DNA from: JBBQSN01 sp963825505
GTDB taxonomy: Bacteria > Actinomycetota > Actinomycetes > Actinomycetales > CAWJMD01
NCBI GenBank assembly: GCA_963825505.1
Contig: CAWGTL010000024.1
Coordinates: 1-64,000 of the forward strand
Direction of reading: 5' to 3'
DNA length: 64,000 nucleotides
Part shown: piece by piece, positions 43,196 through 53,298 of the stretch
Numbering within the stretch: the first letter of the stretch is position 1
How the letters are laid out: every line of letters starts with the position of its first letter
Position numbers and translations under genes: made by a program
Notes under the pieces: generated by a model
Told to the model about the DNA's origin: nothing
Seen by the model: the letters and a program-made list of their open reading frames with translations, nothing else
Database searches by the model: none

Positions 43196-44203
43196 TCAGA
43201 GCAGGGCGCGCACGTCGTCGACGGTGAGGCTGCGCGGGGCGAGCCGGTCGCGGACGGCACGGGCGGCCAGCCGCTGCAGCGCCCGGTTCACCGGCGTGGG
43301 GACGCCGTGCAGCCGGCCGAGCAGCGCGACCTCGCCGTTGAGGTGGTCGGTCTCCACCGAGTCGGCGCCGCGGGCCAGGCTCTGGAACGTCGACCCACCC
43401 GTCCGAGGCCGCCCCTCGATCTCCTGGGGCTCCATCCGGTCGCCCCGCACCGCGGCCTCCTCCTGCGTGGACGTGACGTCCCAACCGGCGGCGGCGAAGA
43501 CGGCACGCGCCTCGTCCTGGGCGGCGGCCATCAGGTCGTCCCAGCCGCCGCGCGCGAGCAGCGCGTCGAAGGCGTTCGCGAGGTTGCCCAGCAGCTTGGC
43601 CCGCTTCCACGCCATCACCTCGGCCGGACGCGGGGCCAGGAACCGGGCGCCCTCCAGGTCCGCGGCCACCGCGTCGAGCACCTCCTCGAGCCGCTCGTCA
43701 CGCCGGTCCGCGGGGTGGGCGCCGAGGTGCAGCATGCCGGTGAGCGGGGCGCAGGACGCGAGCACGGTGCCGGGCTCGGGCAGCTCAGCGGGCAGCCACA
43801 CGCAGACCCCCGCCACCCGGTCGAACCAGCGCAGCGCGGCCGGCTCGTTGGAGACGCCGTTCTGAGCGCACAGCACGGGCAGCACCTCGCCGGCCGCCCG
43901 GCCTGCGCCGGGCCCGGTGGCGACCTCGGCGGCCGACCAGGTGCCGAGCGCGTCCGCCGTGTGCTGGGACTTGGTGGCCAGCAGCAGGACGTCGTCGCCG
44001 TCGAGCTCGAGCTCGTCCGGGCCGCCGACGGCTCGTACGTCGAGCACCTCGTCGACGTCCGGCGCGACGAACCGCAGCCCGTGGTGCCGGATCTCGGCGA
44101 GGTGGTCGCCGCGCGCGACCAGCACGACGTCGTGGCCCACCTGGTGCAGCCGCGCACCGATGGTCCCGCCGACGGCCCCTGCCCCGATCACCACGTAGCG
44201 CAT
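43196..44203 (-). CDS. Ketopantoate reductase PanE/ApbA-family dehydrogenase
   Basis: 335 residues. N-terminal NAD(P)-binding motif GAGAVGGTIGARL, then KSQHTADAL and the catalytic region CAQNGVSNEPA; the C-terminal helical domain has MAWKRAKLLGNLANAFDAL (catalytic lysine) and GGSTFQSLARG with the EVALLGRLHGVPTPVN motif. PanE reduces 2-dehydropantoate for coenzyme A, but several paralogues have other substrates. ATG 44203 stands alone. An insertion relative to the Streptomyces rplI-MATE-dnaB order. Confidence 0.86.
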   Translation of the reverse strand: MRYVVIGAGAVGGTIGARLHQVGHDVVLVARGDHLAEIRHHGLRFVAPDVDEVLDVRAVGGPDELELDGDDVLLLATKSQHTADALGTWSAAEVATGPGAGRAAGEVLPVLCAQNGVSNEPAALRWFDRVAGVCVWLPAELPEPGTVLASCAPLTGMLHLGAHPADRRDERLEEVLDAVAADLEGARFLAPRPAEVMAWKRAKLLGNLANAFDALLARGGWDDLMAAAQDEARAVFAAAGWDVTSTQEEAAVRGDRMEPQEIEGRPRTGGSTFQSLARGADSVETDHLNGEVALLGRLHGVPTPVNRALQRLAARAVRDRLAPRSLTVDDVRALL

Positions 44204-44272
44204 CGCCCCATCGTGCCGGGACGGCGCGGACCCGGCCCGCCGGGGGAGGTGGACGCGGCCGAGCAGGGCTGG

Positions 44273-44776
44273 TCAGGCCCGGCGCACCCGCAGCCGGGGC
44301 GGGGTGGTGAGCGTCTGCGCGACCACGCAGTACCGCTCGGTGAGGTTCAGCAGCCGCTCGACCGCGGACGGGTCGGCGTCGGTGTCGAGCTCGAACCGGA
44401 CGTCGACGTCGGTGAGCCCCACCGCCACCCCCCGCTCGACGCCGAGCGTGCCGCGGGCGTCGAACGTGCCCGTGACGTGCACCTGCGCGCCCCGCAGCAC
44501 GATCCCCATCGCCGTGGCCACCGACCGCAGCGTCACCCCGGCGCACGCGGCCACCGCCTGCAGCAGCAGGTCGCCCGAGCAGGCGTCCGAGCCGTCACCG
44601 CCGGCCGACGGGTGCAGCCCGGCCCGCGCCGGCCCGGACCAGGTGGGCACCGTGCAGGTGATCGCCTCCCCGTCGACGACGCCCGTGGCGTGCAGCGTCA
44701 CCAACGCGGACGCAGGGTCCTCGCGGTAGGCGTCCTTGATCGGTCGCTGCAGCTCGCGCAAGGAGGTCTGGTCCAT
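44273..44776 (-). CDS. OsmC-family peroxiredoxin-like protein
   Basis: 167 residues. OsmC/Ohr-fold features: HPSAGGDGSDACSGDLLLQAVAACAGVTLRSV contains the two redox cysteines, and the C-terminal TERYCVVAQTL adds a third. These proteins reduce organic or osmotic-stress peroxides. ATG 44776 is seven bases after CAGCAT, fitting a leaderless start; ATG 44785 in frame is an alternative. Near-neighbour MATE gene is 50 bases downstream on the same strand in the direction away. Confidence 0.86.
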   Translation of the reverse strand: MDQTSLRELQRPIKDAYREDPASALVTLHATGVVDGEAITCTVPTWSGPARAGLHPSAGGDGSDACSGDLLLQAVAACAGVTLRSVATAMGIVLRGAQVHVTGTFDARGTLGVERGVAVGLTDVDVRFELDTDADPSAVERLLNLTERYCVVAQTLTTPPRLRVRRA

Positions 44777-44826
44777 GGGCCCCATGCTGCGCCCGCCGAC
44801 GGCGGGGCACCAGCAGCGTCCACGGC

Positions 44827-46173
44827 TCAGCGCGCGGCGCCGGTGACCAGCCAGCGGCCCGAGCGCTCGCGCGACCACAGGGTGACGGTGCGGGCCCCCA
44901 TCCAGCCCACGGTGAACGCGACCCACAGCCACACCAGCCCGGCGGTGCCGCCGGGACCCAGCCACAGCACCAGTCCCGCCAGCGGGACGAACACCGCCGC
45001 CGTGATCGCGGAGGCGAGCCCGAGGTAGCGGCCGTCGCCGGCGCCGATGAGCACGCCGTCGAGCACGAACACGTAGCCCGACACGGGCTGGGTGAGCGCG
45101 GCGGGCACGAGCGCGGCGGCGATGACGGCCTGGACGGCGGTGTCCGGCGTGAACAACCGCCCGACCCACGGCGCCGACACCAGCAGCAGCACGCCCACGA
45201 CGGCGCCTGACCCCAGACCCCACTGCACCATCCGGCGGGTGGCCGAGCGGGCGCCCTCGACGTCCCCGGCCCCGAGGAAGCGGCCGGTGAGCGCCTGCCC
45301 GGCGATCGCGAGGGCGTCGAGCACGAACGAGGTGAAGATCCAGATCGTGAAGACGACCTGGTGGCCGGCGAGCTGCGCGTCGCCCTGGACGGCGGCCGCC
45401 GCCGCGAGCACGAGAAGCACCGCGCGCATCGCGACCGAGCGCACGACCAGCGGCACCCCACCGCGGGCGGCGGCGAGGATCCCGGGCCGGTCGGGACGCA
45501 ACGGCGCGCCCTCGCGCCGGGCGGCGCCGACCACGACCAGCACCAGCGCGACGGCCATGCCGATCTGCGCCAAGGAGGTGCCGAGCCCGGACCCGGCGAT
45601 GCCCATGCCCGCCGGGTAGACCAGCACCCAGTTCAGCCCGACGTTGGCCACCGCGCCGCTGACCGCGACGACCAGCGGCGTGCGGGTGTCCTGGAGCCCG
45701 CGCAGCACCCCCGTGGCCGCCAGCACCACGAGCATCGCGGGGACGCCGGGCAGCGACCAGCGCAGGTACGCGACCGCGGGCGGCGCGACCTGCTCGGACG
45801 CCCCGAGCGCGGTGACGATCCACGGCGCCGCCGCCGCGGTGACCACCCACAGGACCAGGCCCAGGCCGAGCGCCAGCCACACGCCGTCGACGCCCATCGC
45901 CAGCGCCCCGCGCAGGTCGTCGGCGCCGAGGCGGCGGGCCACCCCGGCCGTCGTGCCGTAGGCCAGGAACACGCACAGGCCGACCACCGTGGACAGCACG
46001 GCGGCCGCGATGCCGAGACCGGCCAGCGGCAGGGTGCCGAGGTGCCCGACGATCGCGGAGTCGGCCAGCAGGAACAGCGGCTCGGCCACCAGGGCGGCGA
46101 ACGCGGGGACGGCCAGCGACAGGATCTGCCGGTCCTGGGACCGGTCGGTGGGCTGGCGTGGCACGTCGGTCAT
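44827..46173 (-). CDS. MATE-family efflux transporter (DinF-like)
   Basis: 448 residues with 12 hydrophobic helices in two halves. It begins RQILSLAVPAFAALVAEPLFLLADSAIVGHLG, the DinF-type opening. MATE proteins expel cationic drugs using a sodium or proton gradient. Streptomyces keeps the same gene between rplI and dnaB. ATG 46173 is preceded only by GCAGG, so the start is moderately certain. It is divergent from dnaB across a 387-base gap rich in DnaA boxes. Confidence 0.9.
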   Translation of the reverse strand: MTDVPRQPTDRSQDRQILSLAVPAFAALVAEPLFLLADSAIVGHLGTLPLAGLGIAAAVLSTVVGLCVFLAYGTTAGVARRLGADDLRGALAMGVDGVWLALGLGLVLWVVTAAAAPWIVTALGASEQVAPPAVAYLRWSLPGVPAMLVVLAATGVLRGLQDTRTPLVVAVSGAVANVGLNWVLVYPAGMGIAGSGLGTSLAQIGMAVALVLVVVGAARREGAPLRPDRPGILAAARGGVPLVVRSVAMRAVLLVLAAAAAVQGDAQLAGHQVVFTIWIFTSFVLDALAIAGQALTGRFLGAGDVEGARSATRRMVQWGLGSGAVVGVLLLVSAPWVGRLFTPDTAVQAVIAAALVPAALTQPVSGYVFVLDGVLIGAGDGRYLGLASAITAAVFVPLAGLVLWLGPGGTAGLVWLWVAFTVGWMGARTVTLWSRERSGRWLVTGAAR

Positions 46174-46324
46174 CCTGCGCGCCGGCACCGACAGGCGACG
46201 CACGGGTTCACCTGGTGGACATCTGCGTGTCGATTCCCCTTCCACACGGCCGCAGGGCCCTGACCTGCGGCGACACCGCCCCGGACGCCGCAAGTCACAG
46301 GTCGACGGCGTTGCGCGCACAGAG

Positions 46325-46391
46325 TTGTCCACAGTTGTGCACAGCCTGGCGCGCACGCCGTCCCCGGCCTGTGGGCAACCCCTGTGCACGA
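46325..46391. promoter_or_regulatory. Cluster of four DnaA-box-like sites upstream of dnaB
   Basis: TTGTCCACA (46325-46333, +) is the GC-rich actinobacterial DnaA box. TTGTGCACA (46335-46343, +) is one base off and follows one base later. TTGCCCACA (46370-46378, -) and TCGTGCACA (46383-46391, -) face them. The arrangement is two forward, two reverse in 67 bases, about 170 bases ahead of the DnaB helicase gene. Confidence 0.75.
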
Positions 46392-46487
46392 CCCGCCGGC
46401 CGGCGTTTGGACCCTCGACCCGTGGCACCTACGGTGCTCGGCGGACGTCCACCCGACCACCGGTCGGGCGCGCCTGTCACAGGCGCG

Positions 46488-46503
46488 GCGTACACATGTT
46501 CGA
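46488..46503. promoter_or_regulatory. LexA (SOS) box-like sequence
   Basis: GCGTAC-ACAT-GTTCGA compared with the actinobacterial consensus TCGAAC-N4-GTTCGA matches 10 of 12 conserved positions, with a perfect right half. It lies 58 bases ahead of the dnaB start. Confidence 0.35.
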
Positions 46504-46560
46504 GTGAGCGTCCCAGCAGTCCCGGTGACCGCCGGTGCGCGGAAGGAGGGGGAGACCGCG

Positions 46561-47952
<1,392 letters not shown>

Positions 47953-47985
47953 CCCCGAGAGGGCGAGCGTCTTCGGCTCGAGGCG

Positions 47986-48387
47986 CTAGCGGCAGCGCGG
48001 CCCGCGGACGACGACGGCTCGCAGCGGGTCGTGGTTGTGGCCCGCGGCGTAGTGCATCCCGCCGGCCTCGGTCGGCCGGGCAGGGGCGTCCGTCACCGTG
48101 ATCGTGGCCTTGCGCCACCCCCGGTAGTACTTGAACGTCCGGTTCGCGTACGCGATGTAGGCCTTCCCGTCCCCCTGCACCGAGCTCAGCGGCTCGATCC
48201 TGATCGTGTAGGTGTAGGGAGGCGGGCCGGCCGGCTCGCAGGTGTTGATGGTGGCCCACCCGTGACCCTTGCGGTGCACCGGAAGACCCTGTCCGGCGTT
48301 GGCAGGTGCGACGGCGACGATCGACATCGTGGCTGCCGCCACCACGGCACTGCCCCACCTCAGGGTCCGGCGTCTCGTGCTGCCCAT
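47986..48387 (-). CDS. Small secreted protein
   Basis: 133 residues. Basic start MGSTRRRTLR, a hydrophobic core and signal-peptidase site after VAPANA. The mature 100 residues have two cysteines (INTCEPAG, RGPRCR), a likely disulfide, and beta-type sequence around YTYTIRIEPLSSVQGDGKAYI. ATG 48387 follows GGAGGG by six bases. It converges on dnaB 33 bases away. No family recognised. Confidence 0.75.
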   Translation of the reverse strand: MGSTRRRTLRWGSAVVAAATMSIVAVAPANAGQGLPVHRKGHGWATINTCEPAGPPPYTYTIRIEPLSSVQGDGKAYIAYANRTFKYYRGWRKATITVTDAPARPTEAGGMHYAAGHNHDPLRAVVVRGPRCR

Positions 48388-48669
48388 CGGAGCCCTCCGT
48401 CCACGCGCTGCCTGATCCTGGACGCTAGCCGCCCGTCCGGGCACGGCCCATTGTTCGATCGGGTGCCGAGGGCACGCGAACGACCCGTTCCTGCCTCGGC
48501 CATTCGGGTGATCGGGACGGTCACCGGGTCCACGGGGGGCTCTCGCCGACGGGTGTCGCACCCTCGGCGACACGCTGCTGCTCGAGCCGCACGGGGGCGC
48601 CGTCAGACCACGGTGAACGGCCGAGCTCAGCGGTCCTGGCGCTCCCCCGGAGCGCGGGAGGGGCCCATC

Positions 48670-49431
48670 ATGGGGCGCATGCCGCAGACGGTCGGTACCG
48701 AGAACCCGGTGGCCCGGTCGGTCGTCGCCGCGATCCACGCCGGCGACGTCGACGCCCTCGAGCGGCTGCTGGGCCAGCACGACTGGCTCGCCACCGCCCG
48801 GCTCGGCGACGACGACCCGGACGGCACGTCCCGCACGCTGCTGCACGTCGCCACCGACTGGCCCGGGCACTTCCCCCGGGTCGCCGAGACCGTCCGCGTC
48901 CTGGTCGCGGCCGGAGCCGATCCCGACGGCCGGTTCCGCGGCCCGCACGACGAGACCGCCCTGCACTGGGCCGCCAGCAGCGACGACGTCGAGGCCCTCG
49001 ACGCGCTGCTCGACGCCGGCGCCGACCTCGAGGCCGACGGTGCCGTCCTCGGCGGCGGCACCGCGCTGGCCGACGCCCGCGGCTTCAAGCAGTGGGCGGC
49101 CGCGCACCGGCTGCTGGAGCGGGGAGCGCGCACGACGATCCACGACGAGGCGACGCTCGGCCTGCTCGACCGGTTGGTCGCCCGGTTCGACGGCACGGGT
49201 GACGACGGGCAGCGCCCCGGCCAGGAGGACCTCGACCGCGCGTTGTGGGGCGCCTGCCACGGCGGACGCCTCGACTGCGCCCGCTTCCTGCACCAGCAGG
49301 GGGCCGACCTGGACGGCGTCCCGCCGTGGGAGGCCCTGACCCCGCTCGACGCCGCCGAGCGCGAGGGGGCGACCGAACTCGTCGCGTGGTTGCAGGGCCA
49401 CGGCGCTCGTCGCGCGCGCGACCTGCCCTAG
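48670..49431 (+). CDS. Ankyrin-repeat protein
   Basis: 253 residues. Ankyrin-type repeats: SRTLLHVATDWPG with VRVLVAAGADPDG, then DETALHWAASSDDVEALDALLDAGADLEADG, HRLLERGARTT, and RLDCARFLHQQGADLDG with TPLDAAEREG near the end. These make protein contacts rather than catalyse. ATG 48670 has GGGAGGGG seven bases upstream; ATG 48679 in frame is possible. Convergent with the ABC exporter (four-base gap). Confidence 0.85.
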   Translation: MGRMPQTVGTENPVARSVVAAIHAGDVDALERLLGQHDWLATARLGDDDPDGTSRTLLHVATDWPGHFPRVAETVRVLVAAGADPDGRFRGPHDETALHWAASSDDVEALDALLDAGADLEADGAVLGGGTALADARGFKQWAAAHRLLERGARTTIHDEATLGLLDRLVARFDGTGDDGQRPGQEDLDRALWGACHGGRLDCARFLHQQGADLDGVPPWEALTPLDAAEREGATELVAWLQGHGARRARDLP

Positions 49432-49435
49432 GCGA

Positions 49436-51352
49436 TCAGCTGGTCCAGGCCCGCCACAGGGCCGCGTACTCGCCGTCGAGGTCGACCAGCTCGTGGTGGC
49501 TGCCGAGCTCGACCACCCGGCCGTCGACGACCACGGCGATCCGGTCGGCGTCGTGGGCGGTGTGCAACCGGTGCGCGATCGCGACCACGGCGCGGCCCTC
49601 GAGCAGGGCGTTCATCGACCCCTCGAGCGTTCGGGCGGTGCGCGGGTCGATCAGCGAGGTGGCCTCGTCGAGGACGAGGGTGTGCGGGTCGGCGATGATC
49701 AGCCGCGCCAGCGCCACCTGCTGCGCCTGCGCCGGTGTGAGCACCTGCCGGCCCGAGCCGACCACCGTGTCGAGACCGTCCGGGAGCGACTCCACCCACG
49801 CCAGCGAGCCGACCGCCCGCAGCGCCTCGCGGACGTCGCCGTCGTCGGACCCCTCGCGGGCCAGCACGATGTTGTCGCGCACCGTCCCGATGAAGACGTG
49901 GTGCTCCTGGGTCACCAGCGCGACCTCGGTGCGCAGCACCTCCAGCGGCAGGTCGACCAGGTCGACGCCGCCGACGGTGGCGCGTCCGGTGCGGGGCCGG
50001 TTGATGCCCGACAGCAGCCGTCCGAGCGTGGACTTGCCCGACCCGCTCGGGCCGACGACGGCCAGGCGCTCGCCCGGCCGCAGCCGCAGGTCGATGCCGT
50101 GCAGCACGTCGTGGCCGGCCCGGTACGCGAACCGCAGGTCCTCGCCGACCAGCTCGACGCCGTCGGGCTCGTCGTCACCGGGTGACCGGTCCGGCGGCAC
50201 CTCGGCGATGCCGAGCAGCCGGCTGGTGGAGGCGGCGCCCACCTGCAGCCGGTCGACCTCGCCGATCAGCCGGTCGAGGGGGTCGGCCAGCGCACCGACG
50301 TACAGCACCGCGGCGGTGATCTGCCCGAGGTCGGCCCAGCCGCGCTGGTACGCCCACGCGCCGACGAGGAGCGTCACCACCCGCGGGGTCTGGAAGGCGA
50401 AGTTCAGTGCCGCGAACAGCTGGTTGCGCAGCGTCATCCCGTAGCGCTCCGCCTGCGCCGAGACCTCGATGTCGTCGTCGCCGGCGCGGACGCGGCGGCC
50501 GGACATGCCGAGGGACTCCAGCGTCCGCGCTCCCTCGACGGTCTCGGTGAGCGTGGTGTTGATCCGCGAGTAGGTCCAGCCCTCGGTGATGTACGCCTTC
50601 GGCGCCCGCCGCAGGTACGCGCGCACCGACGGCGCGGCGGTGGCGAACACCACCAGCGCCGGCAGCGCGAGCAGCCACGAGTTCAGCAGCATCGCGCCGA
50701 TCGACAGCATCACCGTGAGCGCCGAGATGATCACCATCGGCAGCCCGTACTGCACCGCCCGGCTCATCGTGCCGACGTCGCGGGTGACTCGGGTGACCAG
50801 GTCGCCGGTGCTCGCGCTCTCGACCGACCCCAGCGGCAACCGCAGGATCGTGCGGACGACGAACTCGCGCGCGCTGGACAGCAGGTCCTGGCCGAACAGG
50901 GTGGACGTGCGCTGCGCGACGAAGGTCAGGACGGCCTGCAGCACCACGACCGCCACGACCGCCAGCGCCAGGGTGTCGAGCGACGGGCCGCCGCCGCCCA
51001 CGGTGGTGTTCACCAGCTCACCGAGCAGCCGCGGCACCACCAGGCCGGCCGCTGCCGCGAGCCCGTTGAGCAGCACCAGCGCCACGACCGAGCCACGACG
51101 GGTGGACACCAGCTCGCGGCAGAACGTGAGCACCGCGCGGTTGCCGGAGACCGGCCAGCCGCGGGCCGGGTCGCGCGAGTCGGCGTACACCTGCTCGGCC
51201 CGCTGCCGGCGCAGCTCGTGCCGGTGGCGGTACGCGGCGTAGCGCTGCGACCAGGAGGCGTCGCCGGGTGGACGCAGCTCGGGCGCGACGGCCGGCGCGT
51301 CGGCCGAGCGGTCGCGCCAGGTGCCGGCGGAGGTCGCGAGCAGGTCCGTCAC
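49436..51352 (-). CDS. ABC exporter half-transporter with degenerate signature motif
   Basis: 638 residues. A basic N-terminus and six-helix membrane domain (VVPRLLGELVNTTVGG on) precede a nucleotide-binding domain with intact Walker A GPSGSGKST, Q-loop VTQEHHVFIGTVRDN, Walker B LVLDEATSLID and H-loop AHRLHTAHD. The signature LSGGQ is replaced by LTPAQAQQV. Its partner encoded just upstream has the reverse pattern, so together they should form a heterodimer with one hydrolysis-competent site. GTG 51352 overlaps the partner stop (GTGA). Cargo unknown; lipid or drug export is typical of this family. Confidence 0.92.
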   Translation of the reverse strand: MTDLLATSAGTWRDRSADAPAVAPELRPPGDASWSQRYAAYRHRHELRRQRAEQVYADSRDPARGWPVSGNRAVLTFCRELVSTRRGSVVALVLLNGLAAAAGLVVPRLLGELVNTTVGGGGPSLDTLALAVVAVVVLQAVLTFVAQRTSTLFGQDLLSSAREFVVRTILRLPLGSVESASTGDLVTRVTRDVGTMSRAVQYGLPMVIISALTVMLSIGAMLLNSWLLALPALVVFATAAPSVRAYLRRAPKAYITEGWTYSRINTTLTETVEGARTLESLGMSGRRVRAGDDDIEVSAQAERYGMTLRNQLFAALNFAFQTPRVVTLLVGAWAYQRGWADLGQITAAVLYVGALADPLDRLIGEVDRLQVGAASTSRLLGIAEVPPDRSPGDDEPDGVELVGEDLRFAYRAGHDVLHGIDLRLRPGERLAVVGPSGSGKSTLGRLLSGINRPRTGRATVGGVDLVDLPLEVLRTEVALVTQEHHVFIGTVRDNIVLAREGSDDGDVREALRAVGSLAWVESLPDGLDTVVGSGRQVLTPAQAQQVALARLIIADPHTLVLDEATSLIDPRTARTLEGSMNALLEGRAVVAIAHRLHTAHDADRIAVVVDGRVVELGSHHELVDLDGEYAALWRAWTS

Positions 51353-53232
51353 CGTGCGGACACCGCCTCGTCGAGCGCGCGGGCCACGACCCGGCGGTAG
51401 GCGGCGTGGTTCTCCAGCAGGTCGTGGTGCTCGCCCTCGGCCACCACCTGGTCGTCGTGCAGCAGCACCACCCGGTCGGCGTGGTGCAGCCACAGCGGGG
51501 AGACCGTGCAGACCACCGTCGTGCTCCCCTTGCGCAGCGCCTCGACCCGCTCCGCGATGCGGGCCTCGGTGTGCGCGTCGACCGCGGACGTCGGCTCGAC
51601 CAGGACGAGCACCGGCGCATCGGCCGCGAGCGCCCTGGCCAGCACGACCCGCTGGCGCTGCCCGCCCGACAGGCCCCGGCCGCGCTCGTCGAGCAGGCCC
51701 TGCCAACCCTCCGGCAGCGCGTCGTACACGTCCTCGGCGTTCGCCACCCGCAGCGCGGTCTCGGCCTGCTCGCGCGTGAGCCGACCGTGCGGGTCGACGG
51801 CGTCCTGCAGCGTGCCCGCGAACAGCGCGCCGGCGGTGTCGCTCACGAGCACGGTGCGGCGCACGTCGTCGAGCCGCGCCGCGGACAGGTCGACGCCGCC
51901 GAGGCGCACGCCCCACTCCCGTCCGGCGACCCGCTCGTCGCGCTCGGCGATCTCGGCCCGGCGGCGCTCGCGGTCGACCCGCGCACGGCGGGCGGCGCGG
52001 CCCTTGAGGTGCGGGACGTCGTCCTCGCCGACGGGTTCGGTGTCGGGCGGCAGGTAGCGCCCGAGCCGGTCGGCCAGCGCGGCGCTCTGCTCCGGGACGG
52101 CGCTCACCACGACGGTGAGGATCCCCGGCCGCGCGGTGAAGCCGCTGCGGTCGTCGACGAGCGGAGCCGTGCCGTCGAGCCGCACCGGCTCGGCGGGCTC
52201 GCGCCACGGCGGGCGCTGCTCGAAGATCGCCACCGCCTTGCGGGCGCTCACCAGTGCGCGGGTGGTCTTCTGCGCCATCTCGAAGAAGGTGCGGATCGGG
52301 CCGACCATGAACAGCCCGTACCCGAGGAAGCTGACCAGCTCGCCCACCGACAGCCGGCCCTCCTGCACCTGCCGGGTGCCCAGCCACACCAGCGCCACCA
52401 GGAAGATGCCGGACAGCAGCACCCCCACGGCCTCGACCACGGCCTGCCACACGCCGGAGGCCACGCCGGCACGACGGGCCGACTGCGACTGGGTGGCGTA
52501 GTTGCGGCCGAAGGTCGCCTCGCCGCCGATGCCGCGCAGGATGCGCAGGCCGGCGACGATGTCGGTGGCCATGGAGGTGAGGTCGGAGGTGCGGCTGCGC
52601 TCGACCGCCTGCCGGCGGTGCAGCGGACGCAGCAGCGGCAGCGCGGCACCGACGAGCACCGGGGCGGCCACGAGCACGAGCACGCCGAGCTGCCACGACG
52701 TCGACAGCACGATCGCCGCGACGGTCAGGTACGACACGAGCTGCGCGATCGAGCGGGCGAGGATCTCGGTGAGCGCTCCGAACTCGTCGGAGTCGCTCGA
52801 CGCCACGCTGAGCACCTCGCCGGTGGGCGAGCGGCGCGGGAGCACGTGGCCCATCTGCGCGATCTTGCGGGTGACCATCTGGGTGGTGCCGTACAGCGCG
52901 ATCAACCAGGTGCGCACGACGAGGGTGTGGAAGACCACGCCGAAGACGCCGCCGACGAGCGAGACCGCCAGCAGCACACCGGCCCACAGCGCCAGCGCCG
53001 ACCCGGAGCCGCCGATGATGCCGTCGTCGACGGCGCGGCCCACCAGGTACGGACCGAGGGTCATCGGCAGGAACCACAGCAGGCAGGTGAGCGACGACCA
53101 CGCCACCACCGCGCGCTGGCTGCGCAGCACCCACCGCAGGAACGCCAGCGGGGACCGGGTGTCGGGGTCGGGGCCCGGTCCCGATCCGTCGGCGCGGTAG
53201 AAGGTCGTGACCTTCGGGGGGAAGTCCTGCAT
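51349..53232 (-). CDS. ABC exporter half-transporter with inactive nucleotide-binding domain
   Basis: 627 residues from ATG 53232 (GAGGA upstream; GTG 53259 in frame is an alternative). A type I exporter membrane domain (LTCLLWFLPMTLGPYLVGRAVDDGI on) precedes a nucleotide-binding domain that keeps the signature LSGGQRQRVVLARAL but has lost Walker A (the P-loop position reads VVVSAVPEQSAALADRL), the Q-loop glutamine (VLVSDTAG), the Walker B aspartate (LVLVEPTSAVD) and the switch histidine (TVSPLWLHH). An Arg/Glu-rich insertion (about residues 412-450) lies within the domain. It complements the degenerate signature of the downstream subunit. Confidence 0.92.
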   Translation of the reverse strand: MQDFPPKVTTFYRADGSGPGPDPDTRSPLAFLRWVLRSQRAVVAWSSLTCLLWFLPMTLGPYLVGRAVDDGIIGGSGSALALWAGVLLAVSLVGGVFGVVFHTLVVRTWLIALYGTTQMVTRKIAQMGHVLPRRSPTGEVLSVASSDSDEFGALTEILARSIAQLVSYLTVAAIVLSTSWQLGVLVLVAAPVLVGAALPLLRPLHRRQAVERSRTSDLTSMATDIVAGLRILRGIGGEATFGRNYATQSQSARRAGVASGVWQAVVEAVGVLLSGIFLVALVWLGTRQVQEGRLSVGELVSFLGYGLFMVGPIRTFFEMAQKTTRALVSARKAVAIFEQRPPWREPAEPVRLDGTAPLVDDRSGFTARPGILTVVVSAVPEQSAALADRLGRYLPPDTEPVGEDDVPHLKGRAARRARVDRERRRAEIAERDERVAGREWGVRLGGVDLSAARLDDVRRTVLVSDTAGALFAGTLQDAVDPHGRLTREQAETALRVANAEDVYDALPEGWQGLLDERGRGLSGGQRQRVVLARALAADAPVLVLVEPTSAVDAHTEARIAERVEALRKGSTTVVCTVSPLWLHHADRVVLLHDDQVVAEGEHHDLLENHAAYRRVVARALDEAVSAR

Positions 53233-53298
53233 GGCGTCCTCGATCGTAGGTCGGTGCACCGACGGCCGACGAACGACTAACCCGCGGGTGGGTGCGCC

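Larger units (their letters stand above)
46174..46560. other. Intergenic region between MATE and dnaB
   Basis: 387 bases without a supportable gene. It holds four DnaA-box-like 9-mers (46325-46391), a LexA-box-like sequence (46488-46503), a possible -10 TACGGT (46430-46435) and the dnaB ribosome-binding site AAGGAGGGGGAG. Confidence 0.7.
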
